A stretch of 55,879 nt of DNA, from assembly GCA_015057705.1 (NCBI GenBank), contig SVDU01000016.1, forward strand, positions 64,849 through 120,727, given 5' to 3'. Position 1 is the stretch's first letter. Every line of letters begins with the position of its first letter. The translations under genes and the position numbers were made by a program. Shown piece by piece: positions 1 to 8,663 of this stretch. Source of the stretch: Paenibacillaceae bacterium. GTDB lineage: Bacteria > Bacillota > Clostridia > Lachnospirales > Lachnospiraceae. The notes under the pieces are model-generated. The model searched no databases and had not been told where the DNA came from. It worked only from the letters and a program-made list of their open reading frames with translations.

Positions 1-448
1 CCATCTGCTGTTTGGCGATGCTTAAGCTGCCTACCATTGCATAGGTGTTTATATCAATCCCAAGATCATCGAGAATCTTCTGAGCCTCCTCGTGCATCTT
101 TTTGTCATCGATAAAGATTCCTTTTTTGTGGGCTCTGCCAATGAAAATATTATCTGCAACACTTAAATGACCGCACATATTTAATTCCTGCATGATAATA
201 CTTACTCCAAGATCATGGGCTTTGGCCACAGAATCAATTACTACTTTCTCACCTTCGATAAAGATTTCTCCTTCATCAGCCCGGTGAACACCGGACAATA
301 TCTTCATCAGGGTGGATTTTCCAGCACCGTTTTCACCTACCAGTCCCAGAACTTCTCCCTTATTTACAGACAGACTTACTTTATCGAGAGCTTTGACTCC
401 AGGAAAGCTTTTGCTGATTCCGTCCATTCGAAACAATTCCTGTCCCAT
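1..448 (-). CDS. Sugar ABC transporter ATP-binding protein, N-terminal part (cut by window edge)
   Basis: The gene is read leftward and runs off the window after about 149 residues. It is the first ATPase domain of a two-domain sugar importer ATPase of the RbsA/MglA/XylG family. The Walker A motif GENGAGKST is near residue 35 and is followed by the family's LMKILSGVH; the Q-loop region reads IMQELN near residue 90. The start is the ATG at 448, preceded by a strong AGGAGG seven bases upstream. The protein would energise uptake of a monosaccharide (ribose, galactose or xylose type); the substrate cannot be told from this part. The divergent-style gap to the YesN/YesM pair to the right, read in the same direction, suggests those regulators may control it. 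Confidence 0.9.
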   Translation of the reverse strand, partial: MGQELFRMDGISKSFPGVKALDKVSLSVNKGEVLGLVGENGAGKSTLMKILSGVHRADEGEIFIEGEKVVIDSVAKAHDLGVSIIMQELNMCGHLSVADNIFIGRAHKKGIFIDDKKMHEEAQKILDDLGIDINTYAMVGSLSIAKQQM

Positions 449-502
449 GCCATATCCTCCTCTCTGGTTTCTACACACTTTTTGTGCCTGGGTTTATTAT
501 AC

Positions 503-515
503 GGGTGGTCCACCC
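503..515. promoter_or_regulatory. 13-bp palindrome upstream of the sugar ABC ATPase
   Basis: GGGTGG-T-CCACCC is a perfect inverted repeat about 55 bases before the ATPase start codon. It could be an operator or part of the mRNA leader. No regulator can be assigned. Confidence 0.3.
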
Positions 516-585
516 CTGGATTCTATCGTAACATTTTAGCTTTCATAGAAAATTTTTATCTTTATTTGTAAATGAGCACAAAAAA

Positions 586-615
586 AACACCTGCCCCGTT
601 TAAAAGACAAGCGTT
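586..615 (-). terminator. Rho-independent terminator of the two-component operon
   Basis: On the minus strand AACGCTTGTC pairs with GGCAGGTGTT through a ten-pair stem that includes several G-U pairs, followed by a run of at least eight T. It lies just after the response-regulator stop. Confidence 0.6.
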
Positions 616-629
616 TTTTTACCAATTGT

Positions 630-1439
630 TTAAGATTGAAGTTCTTTTAATTTGTTCATTCTGTACTCAGATGGATTTAAACCTTCCAGACGTTTAAAGA
701 CTTTCGTAAAGTAATTATTATCCGCATATCCCACTCTGGCACCGATTTCCTTTACATTGACATTGGGCTGCTCCAGCATCTTTTTCGCTTCCCCCACCCG
801 GTATTCTGCCAGGTAAGAGGTAAAGCTCTGACCAAACTGCTGCTTGAACATCTTGCAGAAATAAGGCTCTGAATAGCCGATTGCCCGGGCTGTCTCACTC
901 ATGGAGATCTCATTCATAAAATTGGATTTAATATACTCCATAACCATGGAGGTCATAACGGACAGACGGCTGCTGTTTAAATCCGTTTCCTCTTCCATCA
1001 GTTTTTTCTGTTCCTCAGCCTGGTTTTGTATTTTCTGTATTGCTTTTATGTCATGCCCATTCCAGTCATCAGCCACCCGAAGGGCCTCTTCTACCACACT
1101 GATTACCTCTTTCTGGGAATAGGGTTTCAGTATATATTCCATGGCTCTGATAGAAATTGCCTTTTTTGCATAATCAAACCGGTCATAAGCCGTAAGAAAG
1201 ATCAGACAACACCTGGAATCTTCTTTTCGCATAATTTCTGCAGCCTGGATCCCATTCATTCCCGGCATGCCAATATCCAGAATAATGATCTGTATGTCCT
1301 CTTTTCGAAAGAGTTCCACTGCTTCTATGCCGTTTCTGGCTTCATAGATCATACAGTCCTCTCCGAATTTTTTTTGGAGCATTTTTTTAAGCACCATCCG
1401 CTCAATCATTTCATCTTCCACAATCATCAGCCGATACAT
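630..1439 (-). CDS. Response regulator, YesN-type (REC + AraC HTH)
   Basis: Cytoplasmic two-component response regulator of 269 residues. An N-terminal receiver domain (about 1-120) has the acidic pair EDE at 8-10, the phosphoacceptor Asp55 in LDIGMPG, and the switch Thr and Lys in FLTAYD and LKPY. A linker follows, then a C-terminal AraC-type double helix-turn-helix (about 165-269) with the usual GYADNNYFTKVFKR and GLNPSEYR motifs. I chose the ATG at 1439 because GGGGTG sits at the right distance; a longer frame upstream would overlap the kinase gene. It starts seven bases after the kinase stop, so the two are one operon. It probably activates a sugar transporter gene nearby. Confidence 0.93.
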   Translation of the reverse strand: MYRLMIVEDEMIERMVLKKMLQKKFGEDCMIYEARNGIEAVELFRKEDIQIIILDIGMPGMNGIQAAEIMRKEDSRCCLIFLTAYDRFDYAKKAISIRAMEYILKPYSQKEVISVVEEALRVADDWNGHDIKAIQKIQNQAEEQKKLMEEETDLNSSRLSVMTSMVMEYIKSNFMNEISMSETARAIGYSEPYFCKMFKQQFGQSFTSYLAEYRVGEAKKMLEQPNVNVKEIGARVGYADNNYFTKVFKRLEGLNPSEYRMNKLKELQS

Positions 1440-1446
1440 CGTTTGT

Positions 1447-2928
1447 TCACCCCTTTTTTCCTCCAAAAACAATGATTACCTCTGTTCCCTGATCCAGTGT
1501 ACTGTCAATCGTCACTTTTCCATATTCGTAGTACGAGGAAATTCTTCTGTAGATATTTCCAAGACCAATCCCCAGACCTTTTCCTTCTGTCTCAATGGCA
1601 TTGCGAAGCTCTGCCAGCTTCACCGGATCCATGCCCTTGCCTGTATCAGAAATCAATATATGCAGCAGTTCCTTCTGCTTTCTGATACTGATAAAAATAC
1701 TCCCCCCATTCTCCTTTTCGGAGATCCCATGTATGACTGCATTCTCAAGCAAAGGCTGCAGAATAAAAACGGGTACTTCCTCCTTATAGAGTTCTTCCTC
1801 ACAGTCAATATTCCAGGACAGCCTGTCTCCGAACCTCATCTTCTGAATATACATATAATCCCTTGCTACCTTAAGCTCCTGCTCCAAAGGCTCAAACGCA
1901 TTGGCAGTCCGTAAGCTGTAGCGCAGAAGGTTTCCGATGGATACCAGCATCTCTTCGGTAACGGGTGCCTCTTCCATCTGGGCCATTCGTGTGATCATAT
2001 TAAGGGTATTAAATAAAAAATGAGGATTCAGCTGGCTCTTAATCAGCTGAAGCTGTGCCATGGAAAAACGCTTTTCCAAATCAGCCCGTTCCAGTTCGTG
2101 CTTATAGAGCTTTTCTTCAATCTGGCGCTTTTCTTCTGTTGCTGAGATAAAATTCTTTGTAGAATGTTTCATTTTGTTAAATGCATGAACCAGCCTGCCA
2201 ATCTCATCTGTCCCTTCCCAGACCACATCCGGAGAAGAGAAGTCATTCTTTTCAATTCTCCCGGAGACCGTAGCAAGCTGCATCATGATCTTTACAATAT
2301 TTCCGGTAAAAAACCGGATAAATACGACCAGAATCAAAAATGCAGTTAAACTGATTGCAACCAGCAGATAAGGCATCCGTTTCAGCACAGGAACCCGATT
2401 CTCATAATAATCGTTACCGCTCATCAAAACGACTTTCGTCAGCCGGGAAGCGTATTGATCCAGATATTTCTGCATACTATAAACCTTATACAGTTCCCGT
2501 ATATAATCCGGATCCCCCTGTTTCATGGCTAAAACCTTATCCTTCTGCTTTTCATAGGTATCGTATCCGTTTATAATGTTCCAGGTTACGCCGTACCGGT
2601 CTTCTCCGATTTTTTCATACTCATAAGGCAGGCTGCTTAAGTATGCTTTGGTGTCCTGACAGATTTTTTGATAGATCTCCAGATTTTCCATGGTTCTGCT
2701 GGAAATCAGACTGGCAAATATTCCCCGCTCCTGGGCCATTGATTCCTGGAATTTATAACAAGCCAGATTATCATCCATAATGCCTCTTGCATCGTCGATA
2801 AAAATATAGGCAACCTTTAAATTAATAAAAATGGAAAAGCCCATGATAATTCCCACGCTCCCGATCGCCATATATAGCTTTCTGTTCAGCGTCATCTGAT
2901 ACCATCGGGCAAGCAGCCTTTTTCCCAC
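1447..2928 (-). CDS. Sensor histidine kinase, YesM-type
   Basis: Membrane sensor kinase of about 493 residues. A first membrane segment lies near residues 18-38, an extracytoplasmic sensing loop of about 150 residues follows, and a second membrane segment is near 188-208. Next come a HAMP domain, a His_kinase (PF06580-type) block with NPHFLFN carrying the phosphorylated His, and an HATPase domain with PLLENAVIHG, DTGKGM and GLGIGLGN. I prefer the GTG at 2928, which has GGAGGG eight bases upstream; an in-frame ATG at 2961 has no ribosome binding site. Partner of the response regulator directly downstream. Confidence 0.9.
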   Translation of the reverse strand: MGKRLLARWYQMTLNRKLYMAIGSVGIIMGFSIFINLKVAYIFIDDARGIMDDNLACYKFQESMAQERGIFASLISSRTMENLEIYQKICQDTKAYLSSLPYEYEKIGEDRYGVTWNIINGYDTYEKQKDKVLAMKQGDPDYIRELYKVYSMQKYLDQYASRLTKVVLMSGNDYYENRVPVLKRMPYLLVAISLTAFLILVVFIRFFTGNIVKIMMQLATVSGRIEKNDFSSPDVVWEGTDEIGRLVHAFNKMKHSTKNFISATEEKRQIEEKLYKHELERADLEKRFSMAQLQLIKSQLNPHFLFNTLNMITRMAQMEEAPVTEEMLVSIGNLLRYSLRTANAFEPLEQELKVARDYMYIQKMRFGDRLSWNIDCEEELYKEEVPVFILQPLLENAVIHGISEKENGGSIFISIRKQKELLHILISDTGKGMDPVKLAELRNAIETEGKGLGIGLGNIYRRISSYYEYGKVTIDSTLDQGTEVIIVFGGKKG

Positions 2929-3195
2929 CTGATTCTCCCTCCAATTACTTTTTTTATGCAATAATGCTAATTAATCTTATATGCTTTGCTATATTATGTC
3001 AATATTATTCGAAAACCATTTGCACAGCACCTTAAAAATCACCATCTCACTGCTCAGTTGTGGAAATCATTACTTTCCGTTCAACTGGTATGCATGATTT
3101 TGCTTAAATTGGCTATTTAAAAAGCTCCAGTTTTTCTATATGATAGGTTCTAACAAAAAACATCAATTATTTTTATTTGAAAGGATGAGGGTACT

Positions 3196-3747
3196 ATGAA
3201 TCAGAAAAGAACAAAGAAGTTAGTATTTGGATCTTTAATGGCAGCACTTACCACGGTAGCTACCATGGTAATACATATCCCAACCGCTACCAATGGTTAT
3301 ATTCATCTGGGGGATGGAATGGTTTTACTAAGCGGGATCCTTCTTGGTCCTCTGACAGGCGCTGTTGCAGGTGGAATTGGCTCAATGATGGCAGATTTGA
3401 TTTCAGGTTACGTATTTTATGCACCGGCTACCTTTCTCATTAAAGCACTGGCTGCCTTTAGCGGAGGATATCTGTACCGGAGATTTACACGCAGCCGTCA
3501 AAAAGCCCAGTTTCGGCTGCTGCCTTTTCTGATTGCAGGCATTGTGTCCAGTATTTTCATTACAGGGGGATATTTTGCTTACGAACTGATGGTATATAAT
3601 CAGTCGGCTGCCCTTATCAATGTTCCATTTAATCTGGTTCAGAATTTATTCAGCCTGATTGTTTCCGGTGCCCTGCTTCCATTTCTTCTGCGCAATCACG
3701 AAATCAGGAGCCTGAGTCTGGAAATAGATACAGACGGAATCCAATAA
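3196..3747 (+). CDS. ECF transporter S component (vitamin-type)
   Basis: Small integral membrane protein (183 residues) with about five to six hydrophobic segments. It resembles the substrate-binding S components of energy-coupling-factor importers: a short basic N-terminus, a GYIHLGDGMVLLSG motif near residue 35, then LGPLTGAVAGGIGSMMADL. It would bind a vitamin or similar micronutrient in the membrane and share an EcfAAT module encoded elsewhere, since no ATPase gene adjoins. The ATG at 3196 follows GAAAGGATGAGG. I see no riboswitch in the 230 bases upstream. Substrate unknown. Confidence 0.85.
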   Translation: MNQKRTKKLVFGSLMAALTTVATMVIHIPTATNGYIHLGDGMVLLSGILLGPLTGAVAGGIGSMMADLISGYVFYAPATFLIKALAAFSGGYLYRRFTRSRQKAQFRLLPFLIAGIVSSIFITGGYFAYELMVYNQSAALINVPFNLVQNLFSLIVSGALLPFLLRNHEIRSLSLEIDTDGIQ

Positions 3748-3752
3748 AAAAA

Positions 3753-3784
3753 GCCTGTCACCATGATATTTCACAGTAACAGGC
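3753..3784. terminator. Bidirectional terminator between ECF S gene and ldh
   Basis: GCCTGTCAC and GTAACAGGC form a nine-pair stem with one mismatch, with an A-run on the left side and a T-rich tail on the right. It lies between two convergent genes. Confidence 0.65.
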
Positions 3785-3802
3785 GTTGACGTTCTATTGT
3801 TT

Positions 3803-4759
3803 TTAATCCGGGGTATGCATTTTCCCAGTATATTCCCGGAGAATTTCAACGGACTGATGAAACTTATTCAGTTCCTCATCTGTCATATGGATCTCCAGTA
3901 TATCTGCGGCTCCCGTGCGGTTTAAAATAGTGGGAACTCCGGCAAATACATCAGTTTCCCCATATTCGCCTTCCAGCAGGGTGGATACAGGAATAATACG
4001 GTTTTCATCGTAAAGAATTGCCTTAATGATACCGGCGCAGGCCGTGGCGATACCATAATAGGTTGTTCCCTTTCTGTTGTAGATCTCCCATCCTTCTCTG
4101 GTTGTCTTTTTAACGATCTCATCTAAGTCAACATCTCCAACCAGATCCTTGTTATCCTGAATAATATCATTGAAGGATTTACCTGCCACTGTTACTGTAG
4201 ACCAGGGTACCATCTGGGAATCACCATGCTCTCCCATGGAATAGGCATAGACACTTCTGGGGTCTACGTTTACAAGCTCCGCTATAAAGTTCTGAAGTCT
4301 GGACGTATCCAGGGAACTTCCTGTACCAATTACCTGATTCTTTGGCAAACCGGACAGCTTATACACATAATGGGCAATGATATCAACCGGATTGGATACT
4401 ACAATGAAAATCCCGTCAAAGCCGCTTGCCATGACTGGATTAACAATGGTTTTCACAATGTTTGCACTGACTTCCAACGTATCCAGTCTGGACTGTCCTT
4501 TCTGGGGCGGTGCTCCCGCCGTGATCACAATAATATCCACGTCTGAGCAGTCCGCGTAGCTGGCTGTTCGCACTTTAACATTACGGTCCAGATATTTTAT
4601 CGTATCCCTTAAGTCAAGTACCTCGCCCAGGGCTCTTTCCTCGTTGATGTCAATCATTAAAATTTCATCACATACCCCCTGGGTTACCAGGCTGAATGCG
4701 GTGGAGGATCCCACCAGTCCGCACCCGACTACAGCCACTTTTGATGTTTTGATCTTCAT
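3803..4759 (-). CDS. ldh: L-lactate dehydrogenase
   Basis: NAD-dependent lactate/malate dehydrogenase family protein of 318 residues, the usual length. The Rossmann motif is VVGCGLVGSS near residue 10. The specificity loop reads APPQKGQSRLD, with Gln at the position that separates lactate from malate enzymes (Arg in malate dehydrogenase). VVSNPVD and the catalytic His in GEHGDS are intact. It reduces pyruvate to lactate in the cytoplasm to regenerate NAD. Single-gene unit; the ATG at 4759 is kept because the Rossmann fold begins directly after it. Confidence 0.93.
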   Translation of the reverse strand: MKIKTSKVAVVGCGLVGSSTAFSLVTQGVCDEILMIDINEERALGEVLDLRDTIKYLDRNVKVRTASYADCSDVDIIVITAGAPPQKGQSRLDTLEVSANIVKTIVNPVMASGFDGIFIVVSNPVDIIAHYVYKLSGLPKNQVIGTGSSLDTSRLQNFIAELVNVDPRSVYAYSMGEHGDSQMVPWSTVTVAGKSFNDIIQDNKDLVGDVDLDEIVKKTTREGWEIYNRKGTTYYGIATACAGIIKAILYDENRIIPVSTLLEGEYGETDVFAGVPTILNRTGAADILEIHMTDEELNKFHQSVEILREYTGKMHTPD

Positions 4760-4810
4760 GTGTTATTCCCTTTCCCTATTGTTCGAAAATTTCTGACAGT
4801 GAAAACATAA

Positions 4811-4849
4811 GAATAGAGATAGTGCCTCCCTTGGCTCTATCCCTATCTC
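4811..4849 (-). terminator. Possible terminator after the chemoreceptor-like gene
   Basis: An imperfect inverted repeat (GATAGGGATAG against CTATCTCTATTC on the minus strand) lies just past the stop. The T-run is weak. Confidence 0.35.
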
Positions 4850-4859
4850 ATCAGCGGCT

Positions 4860-5693
4860 TTACAGATGTTCTAAAAGTGCTTCTAGCTGCTTCGCCGTTC
4901 CGTTTAATTCCTCTATGGAATTTAGTATTTTTCCAAATTCATCCGTTTCTTTTGCAAAAATTGTGTTGGATTCTGTTATCCGGGTGTTAATTGCAGTAAT
5001 GGATGCATTAATGCTTTTCAGCACGCCGTCGATCTGTCCAATGGATTCGCTGGTAGATGCTGACATCTTTCTAATCTCTCCTGCTACTACAGAAAAGCCT
5101 CTTCCTGCTTCTCCTGCACGGGCTGCCTCAATAGCCGCATTCAGTCCCAGTAAATTGGACTGGGTCGCAACATCCTTTACAAAATCCAGTATGGAATCTG
5201 TATTCTTCGTACTGTCATTGGCTTCCTTCACTTTAACAGAGATCTCGCCGTTCATCTCCCTGAGCTGTCCGATTCCCCGGCTCACTCCGTTGGTTGATTC
5301 AGAAATCTGGTTTACTCCTGCACTCAGCTTGTTGATTAATCCAATTAAGTTATTCCTCTTTTCCAGGCTTCTTCCCAATGTCAGGACACCAATAACCTTG
5401 TTCCTTTCTGTAATGGGTACTGCGTAGGATTTAAAAGGAATGCCATACACCGTGGCAGGTACATCCTTAATAGTTACCCTGCCTAAATCCAATGCCTCCC
5501 TGATTGCACCTCCGACAGGTACAACGTCACCGGAATTGACATGAAATTTTAAATTTCTGCCATTCCAGACATTAATAAACTTCTCTGAATCGGTTAAGGC
5601 AAATGATACATCATCATCAAATAAATTCATCAAATATGGTATAACAGAATAAAAAGAATCCAGTATTTCGTTACCAGTCACTGAACTGCCCAT
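4860..5693 (-). CDS. Soluble methyl-accepting chemotaxis-type signalling protein
   Basis: Protein of 277 residues without a membrane segment. The N-terminal half (about 1-125) is a small sensor-like domain containing [12 protein letters not shown] and [14 protein letters not shown]. The C-terminal half is a methyl-accepting signalling helix hairpin whose tip reads [28 protein letters not shown], the part that contacts CheA/CheW. The chosen ATG at 5693 follows GGGGGATT; a longer frame of 37 more residues has no binding site and no family likeness. It probably reports a cytoplasmic or redox signal to the chemotaxis array. Confidence 0.85.
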   Translation of the reverse strand: MGSSVTGNEILDSFYSVIPYLMNLFDDDVSFALTDSEKFINVWNGRNLKFHVNSGDVVPVGGAIREALDLGRVTIKDVPATVYGIPFKSYAVPITERNKVIGVLTLGRSLEKRNNLIGLINKLSAGVNQISESTNGVSRGIGQLREMNGEISVKVKEANDSTKNTDSILDFVKDVATQSNLLGLNAAIEAARAGEAGRGFSVVAGEIRKMSASTSESIGQIDGVLKSINASITAINTRITESNTIFAKETDEFGKILNSIEELNGTAKQLEALLEHL

Positions 5694-5816
5694 CTTTCGT
5701 AATCCCCCTTTTTTTAGGAAATCATCCGGTTCCTGTCTGGGGAAGCACAGGATAATGACTTCAGACACATACTTTATTTTATTACATTCTGTGTTTTCTG
5801 TCAATAAAACTGCTTT

Positions 5817-6068
5817 TTATGTTATGGAGTGAATTATTCTTGTTCCCATTCTGCTTAATAACTCATTAGTTATGGTACCTGCCTTGTCTGCAACCGTAGC
5901 AGCATATAAACTATTACTATTATCTGTACCAATTAATGTTGCAGACATTCCAACAGCAACATCGGGTATGTCAGTTACATCAACTGCAAGTTGATCCATA
6001 CAAATTCTCCCCACAATAGGGACTGTATGCCCCCCGATTAAAACTTCTCCATTTTCACTGGACATCAT
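5817..6068 (-). pseudogene. Alanine racemase C-terminal relic
   Basis: Only 83 residues are open. They match the last part of PLP-dependent alanine/serine racemases: GGHTVPIVGRICMDQ, then a DVTD...VGMSATLIG stretch and a tail ending NELLSRMGTRI. The whole N-terminal barrel with the PLP lysine is absent, and the bases upstream do not encode it in any frame. This is therefore a deletion remnant, not a working enzyme. It lies between the chemoreceptor-like gene and def, all on the same strand. Confidence 0.75.
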
Positions 6069-6180
6069 CTACAATCAAAATACTTTCGTTCATATTATAA
6101 CTCACTCGCCTCCAAGTCACCACACTGGTCTTTTTTATTAGTGTATCACATCTGGTCTTTAAAATGCAATTTTCCCATAA

Positions 6181-6636
6181 TTAGAGCTCTACTTCTTCTA
6201 TCGCTTTATCCAAAAATATGATTCCGTCCAGATGCTCCAGTTCATGGCAGAAGCATTTTGCCAGTTCGTCTTCACCCGTAACCATGATCTCATTCCCGTT
6301 CTCATCGAGTGCCTCGATGGTGACTTTCTGCGGGCGGATAATCTTTACAAAGCGGTCGGGGAAACTCAGACAGCCTTCAATACACTCCTGCTCTCCGCTG
6401 CACCCGATGATTCTCGGGTTTACCAGCTTTAACAGGCAGTCGCAGTAATCAATTACTACCAGTCTCTTACAGATTCCCACCTGATTGGCTGCTATGGCGG
6501 CTCCGTTCTCTGTATGATGCAGGGTTTCCAGCATATCATCAAGGTTCTGTCTGATTCTGTCATCTATAACCGTTACTTCTTTACAGCGTTTCCGAAGAAT
6601 CTCATCATCATTATACCGCAGCTTCCTGACAGCCAT
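6181..6636 (-). CDS. def: Peptide deformylase
   Basis: Metal hydrolase of 151 residues that removes the N-formyl group from new proteins. All three family motifs are visible: GAAIAANQVGI (motif 1, Gln), EGCLSFP (motif 2, metal-binding Cys) and CHELEHLDG (motif 3, two metal-binding His and the catalytic Glu). I chose the ATG at 6636, preceded by GGGGGGATAAG, rather than an upstream ATG at 6699. The start lies inside the 3' end of the small Xre gene (26-base overlap), so the two are translationally linked. This may be an accessory second deformylase, since it is not near fmt or pri. Confidence 0.92.
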   Translation of the reverse strand: MAVRKLRYNDDEILRKRCKEVTVIDDRIRQNLDDMLETLHHTENGAAIAANQVGICKRLVVIDYCDCLLKLVNPRIIGCSGEQECIEGCLSFPDRFVKIIRPQKVTIEALDENGNEIMVTGEDELAKCFCHELEHLDGIIFLDKAIEEVEL

Positions 6637-6871
6637 TCTTATCCCCCCTGCTTTTATCAGCTCTTGATTTTCTTTCACTTTCCTCAAATAGAAATACATC
6701 CTCTATCGGACGTTCAAAAACACTGGCAATGTCATAAGCGAGCCATATTGAGGGCTCAAACTTCTCTGTCTCAATTGCATTGATTGCCTGTCTGGAGGTT
6801 CCTACCAGCTCGCCCAGCTGTTCCTGAGTGAATCCCTTTTCCTCCCGCAATTGCCTGATCCGGTTTTTCAT
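6611..6871 (-). CDS. Small Xre-family transcriptional regulator
   Basis: A protein of 86 residues with one Cro/CI-type helix-turn-helix (MKNRIRQLREEKGFTQEQLGELV, then SRQAINAIETEKFEPS), followed by FERPIEDVFLF as in the YozG/YgzD-like short regulators of Firmicutes. The C-terminal tail is highly charged. It overlaps the deformylase start and probably autoregulates this two-gene unit. A TGACATTTTAATTGTAAAGTCA-like region with dyad character lies upstream (about 6895-6945). Confidence 0.85.
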   Translation of the reverse strand: MKNRIRQLREEKGFTQEQLGELVGTSRQAINAIETEKFEPSIWLAYDIASVFERPIEDVFLFEESERKSRADKSRGDKNGCQEAAV

Positions 6872-6978
6872 ATTTATTCCTTTCTTCTTGTCATGTTGAC
6901 CTTACATTGAGTATATGACATTTTAATTGTAAAGTCAACCTTACATAGTTGAAATGAAGCATGAAAGAAATGCAAAAA

Positions 6979-7020
6979 AATCCTGCAGATACATAGAATA
7001 AAAGCTACTTCTGCAAGATT
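6979..7020 (-). terminator. Terminator of the PTS gene
   Basis: On the minus strand AATCTTGCAGA pairs with a CTGCAGGATT arm (one mismatch), then a T-run follows. It lies directly past the PTS stop codon. Confidence 0.7.
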
Positions 7021-7043
7021 TTTTATTGTTTTATTGTATTAAG

Positions 7044-8402
7044 TTATTTCGTATCCATTTTTACTACAAATACGTATGACAAGAAGAACGACAATCCAAA
7101 TGCGATAATCCATCCCATTCCTGCATAAACAAAGTATGGCCCGATATAAGCCGGAATACTGAACACGCTGGACGTAATATAACCGTATAACCTTACACCG
7201 AACGCACCAATAAATGCACTTCCAACGCAGCTGGCAATGGTAGCTGCCAGAAATCCTTTTTTATATTTCGTTAATACACCAAAGAGTGCGGGTTCTGTAA
7301 TACCCAGAATCCCGGATAAAACTGCTGATAAAACAATGGATTTATCCCGCTGTGTAGTCTCTTTGAAATAACAGCCGCATGCAGCCCCTACTATGGAAAG
7401 ATTCGCGATGAACATCATAGGCATCAGCATATCCCACCCTTTTGTTGCAAAGTTCTCCAAAGCAATCGGTGTCATGGCGTGGTGCATGCCTACCAGAATG
7501 GACACCGGACGAATCAATCCCATAACGAAACCTGCAAAAACAGGAGAAATTCCAAACAGGAAATCCAGCATACCCGCAAGCCCTTTTCCCATGTAAATAC
7601 CAATGGGACCAATTACAGTCAATGTAAAAAAGCCGGAAATCAGTAACGTAAAGGTAGGGGTAACGACGGTTCTGGCTGCCTCCGGCACCACCTTATCCAC
7701 CCATTTGTAGATGTAGCTTAAAGCGAAAACTCCGAATATAATGGGAATTACGGAGCCGGAATAATTGAATACCGGAACCGGAATTACTCCGGCAAATAAA
7801 AAACTGCTGATTTCTTTTGCCTTAGCGGCGTCAACCATGGTAGGATACATGATAATAGAAGCAATTGCGGCCGCCAGATATTGGTTTGTCTGAAATTTTT
7901 TAGCTGCAGACACTGCGATAAAAAATGGCAGAAACGTAAATACACCGCTGGCCAGCATGTCAATAATCTTATAAGTATCCGTTGTATTGGTGATGACTCC
8001 CAACGCAACAAGACCGCCGATCAGACCCTTAATCATACCCGCCCCTGCTATGGCAGGTACAATGGGACCGAATACACCTGAAACCATATCCATAAACCAC
8101 GTAATAAAATCTTTTTTCTGCTTTTCTTCTCTTTTTACCGGTGCCTGGCCTTCGTTTAGCTGAAGCATTTCCATCAGGATCTCATAATATTTATGTACAC
8201 TGGTCCCGATCACGATCTGAAGCTGGTCCTTGGCAAACTGAATCCCCATAACACCTTCTAAATTTTTTATCTCTTCCTGCTTAATCAGCTCTTTATTCTT
8301 TAAATCAAAGCGGAGCCGGGTCATACAATGCCATGCATTGATTATGTTATCTTTCCCACCCACATATTCTATAATTTTAGCTGCAACTTCCTGCTTTTCC
8401 AT
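7044..8402 (-). CDS. PTS EIIBC permease, beta-glucoside/sucrose-type
   Basis: Phosphotransferase membrane permease of 452 residues. The EIIB domain (about 1-85) has the phosphorylated Cys26 in NAWHCMTRLRF. The EIIC domain (about 105-450) has about ten membrane segments and the family blocks VFGPIVPAIAGAGMIKG, GMHHAMTPIALENF and GILGITEPALFGV. No EIIA domain is fused, so a separate EIIA must serve it. It imports and phosphorylates a sugar or glycoside. It is divergent from the RspA-like dehydratase and GntR genes, which suggests one pathway under the GntR regulator. Confidence 0.9.
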   Translation of the reverse strand: MEKQEVAAKIIEYVGGKDNIINAWHCMTRLRFDLKNKELIKQEEIKNLEGVMGIQFAKDQLQIVIGTSVHKYYEILMEMLQLNEGQAPVKREEKQKKDFITWFMDMVSGVFGPIVPAIAGAGMIKGLIGGLVALGVITNTTDTYKIIDMLASGVFTFLPFFIAVSAAKKFQTNQYLAAAIASIIMYPTMVDAAKAKEISSFLFAGVIPVPVFNYSGSVIPIIFGVFALSYIYKWVDKVVPEAARTVVTPTFTLLISGFFTLTVIGPIGIYMGKGLAGMLDFLFGISPVFAGFVMGLIRPVSILVGMHHAMTPIALENFATKGWDMLMPMMFIANLSIVGAACGCYFKETTQRDKSIVLSAVLSGILGITEPALFGVLTKYKKGFLAATIASCVGSAFIGAFGVRLYGYITSSVFSIPAYIGPYFVYAGMGWIIAFGLSFFLSYVFVVKMDTK

Positions 8403-8503
8403 TTTTCAATGGTACCTCCTTCAGTTTTTGATGTTTTAGGCACGTGCTTTGTGGTCTAAATATAGCATAGGCGTATTTTTTTGTAAACCGCTCCATTTTT
8501 TGA

Positions 8504-8518
8504 TTTACATTGTGTAAA
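8504..8518. promoter_or_regulatory. Candidate GntR operator
   Basis: TTTACA-TTG-TGTAAA is a perfect 15-bp palindrome between the divergent PTS and dehydratase genes. Extra TGTAAA half-sites lie nearby at about 8482 and 8525. The position fits a site for the GntR protein encoded at 9890; this is inference. Confidence 0.45.
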
Positions 8519-8602
8519 ATCCTTGTAAATAAAGGGTTTCTTTGACTTATTATTTCAAATTGGACTGTTTATTTTGGCGTTTTTGCAAATCAAAAAGCCA
8601 GG

Positions 8603-8632
8603 TTGACATCACCCTGTGCCTGTGCTTAAATT
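8603..8632 (+). promoter_or_regulatory. Sigma-A-type promoter of the dehydratase-GntR unit
   Basis: TTGACA and TAAATT are separated by 18 bases and lie about 30 bases before the ATG at 8664, which has AAAGGAG upstream. Confidence 0.5.
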
Positions 8633-8663
8633 AGACTCATACAAAACAAAAGGAGTATCTGAC

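Noticed and set aside
2962-3195. Riboswitch before the ECF S-component gene
   Set aside because: I see no conserved core of FMN, TPP, cobalamin or pantothenate-linked leaders; only AT-rich sequence with a normal ribosome binding site.
8480-8500. Possible CcpA cre site (TGTAAACCGCTCCA)
   Set aside because: The central CG is displaced compared with the consensus, so the match is too weak.
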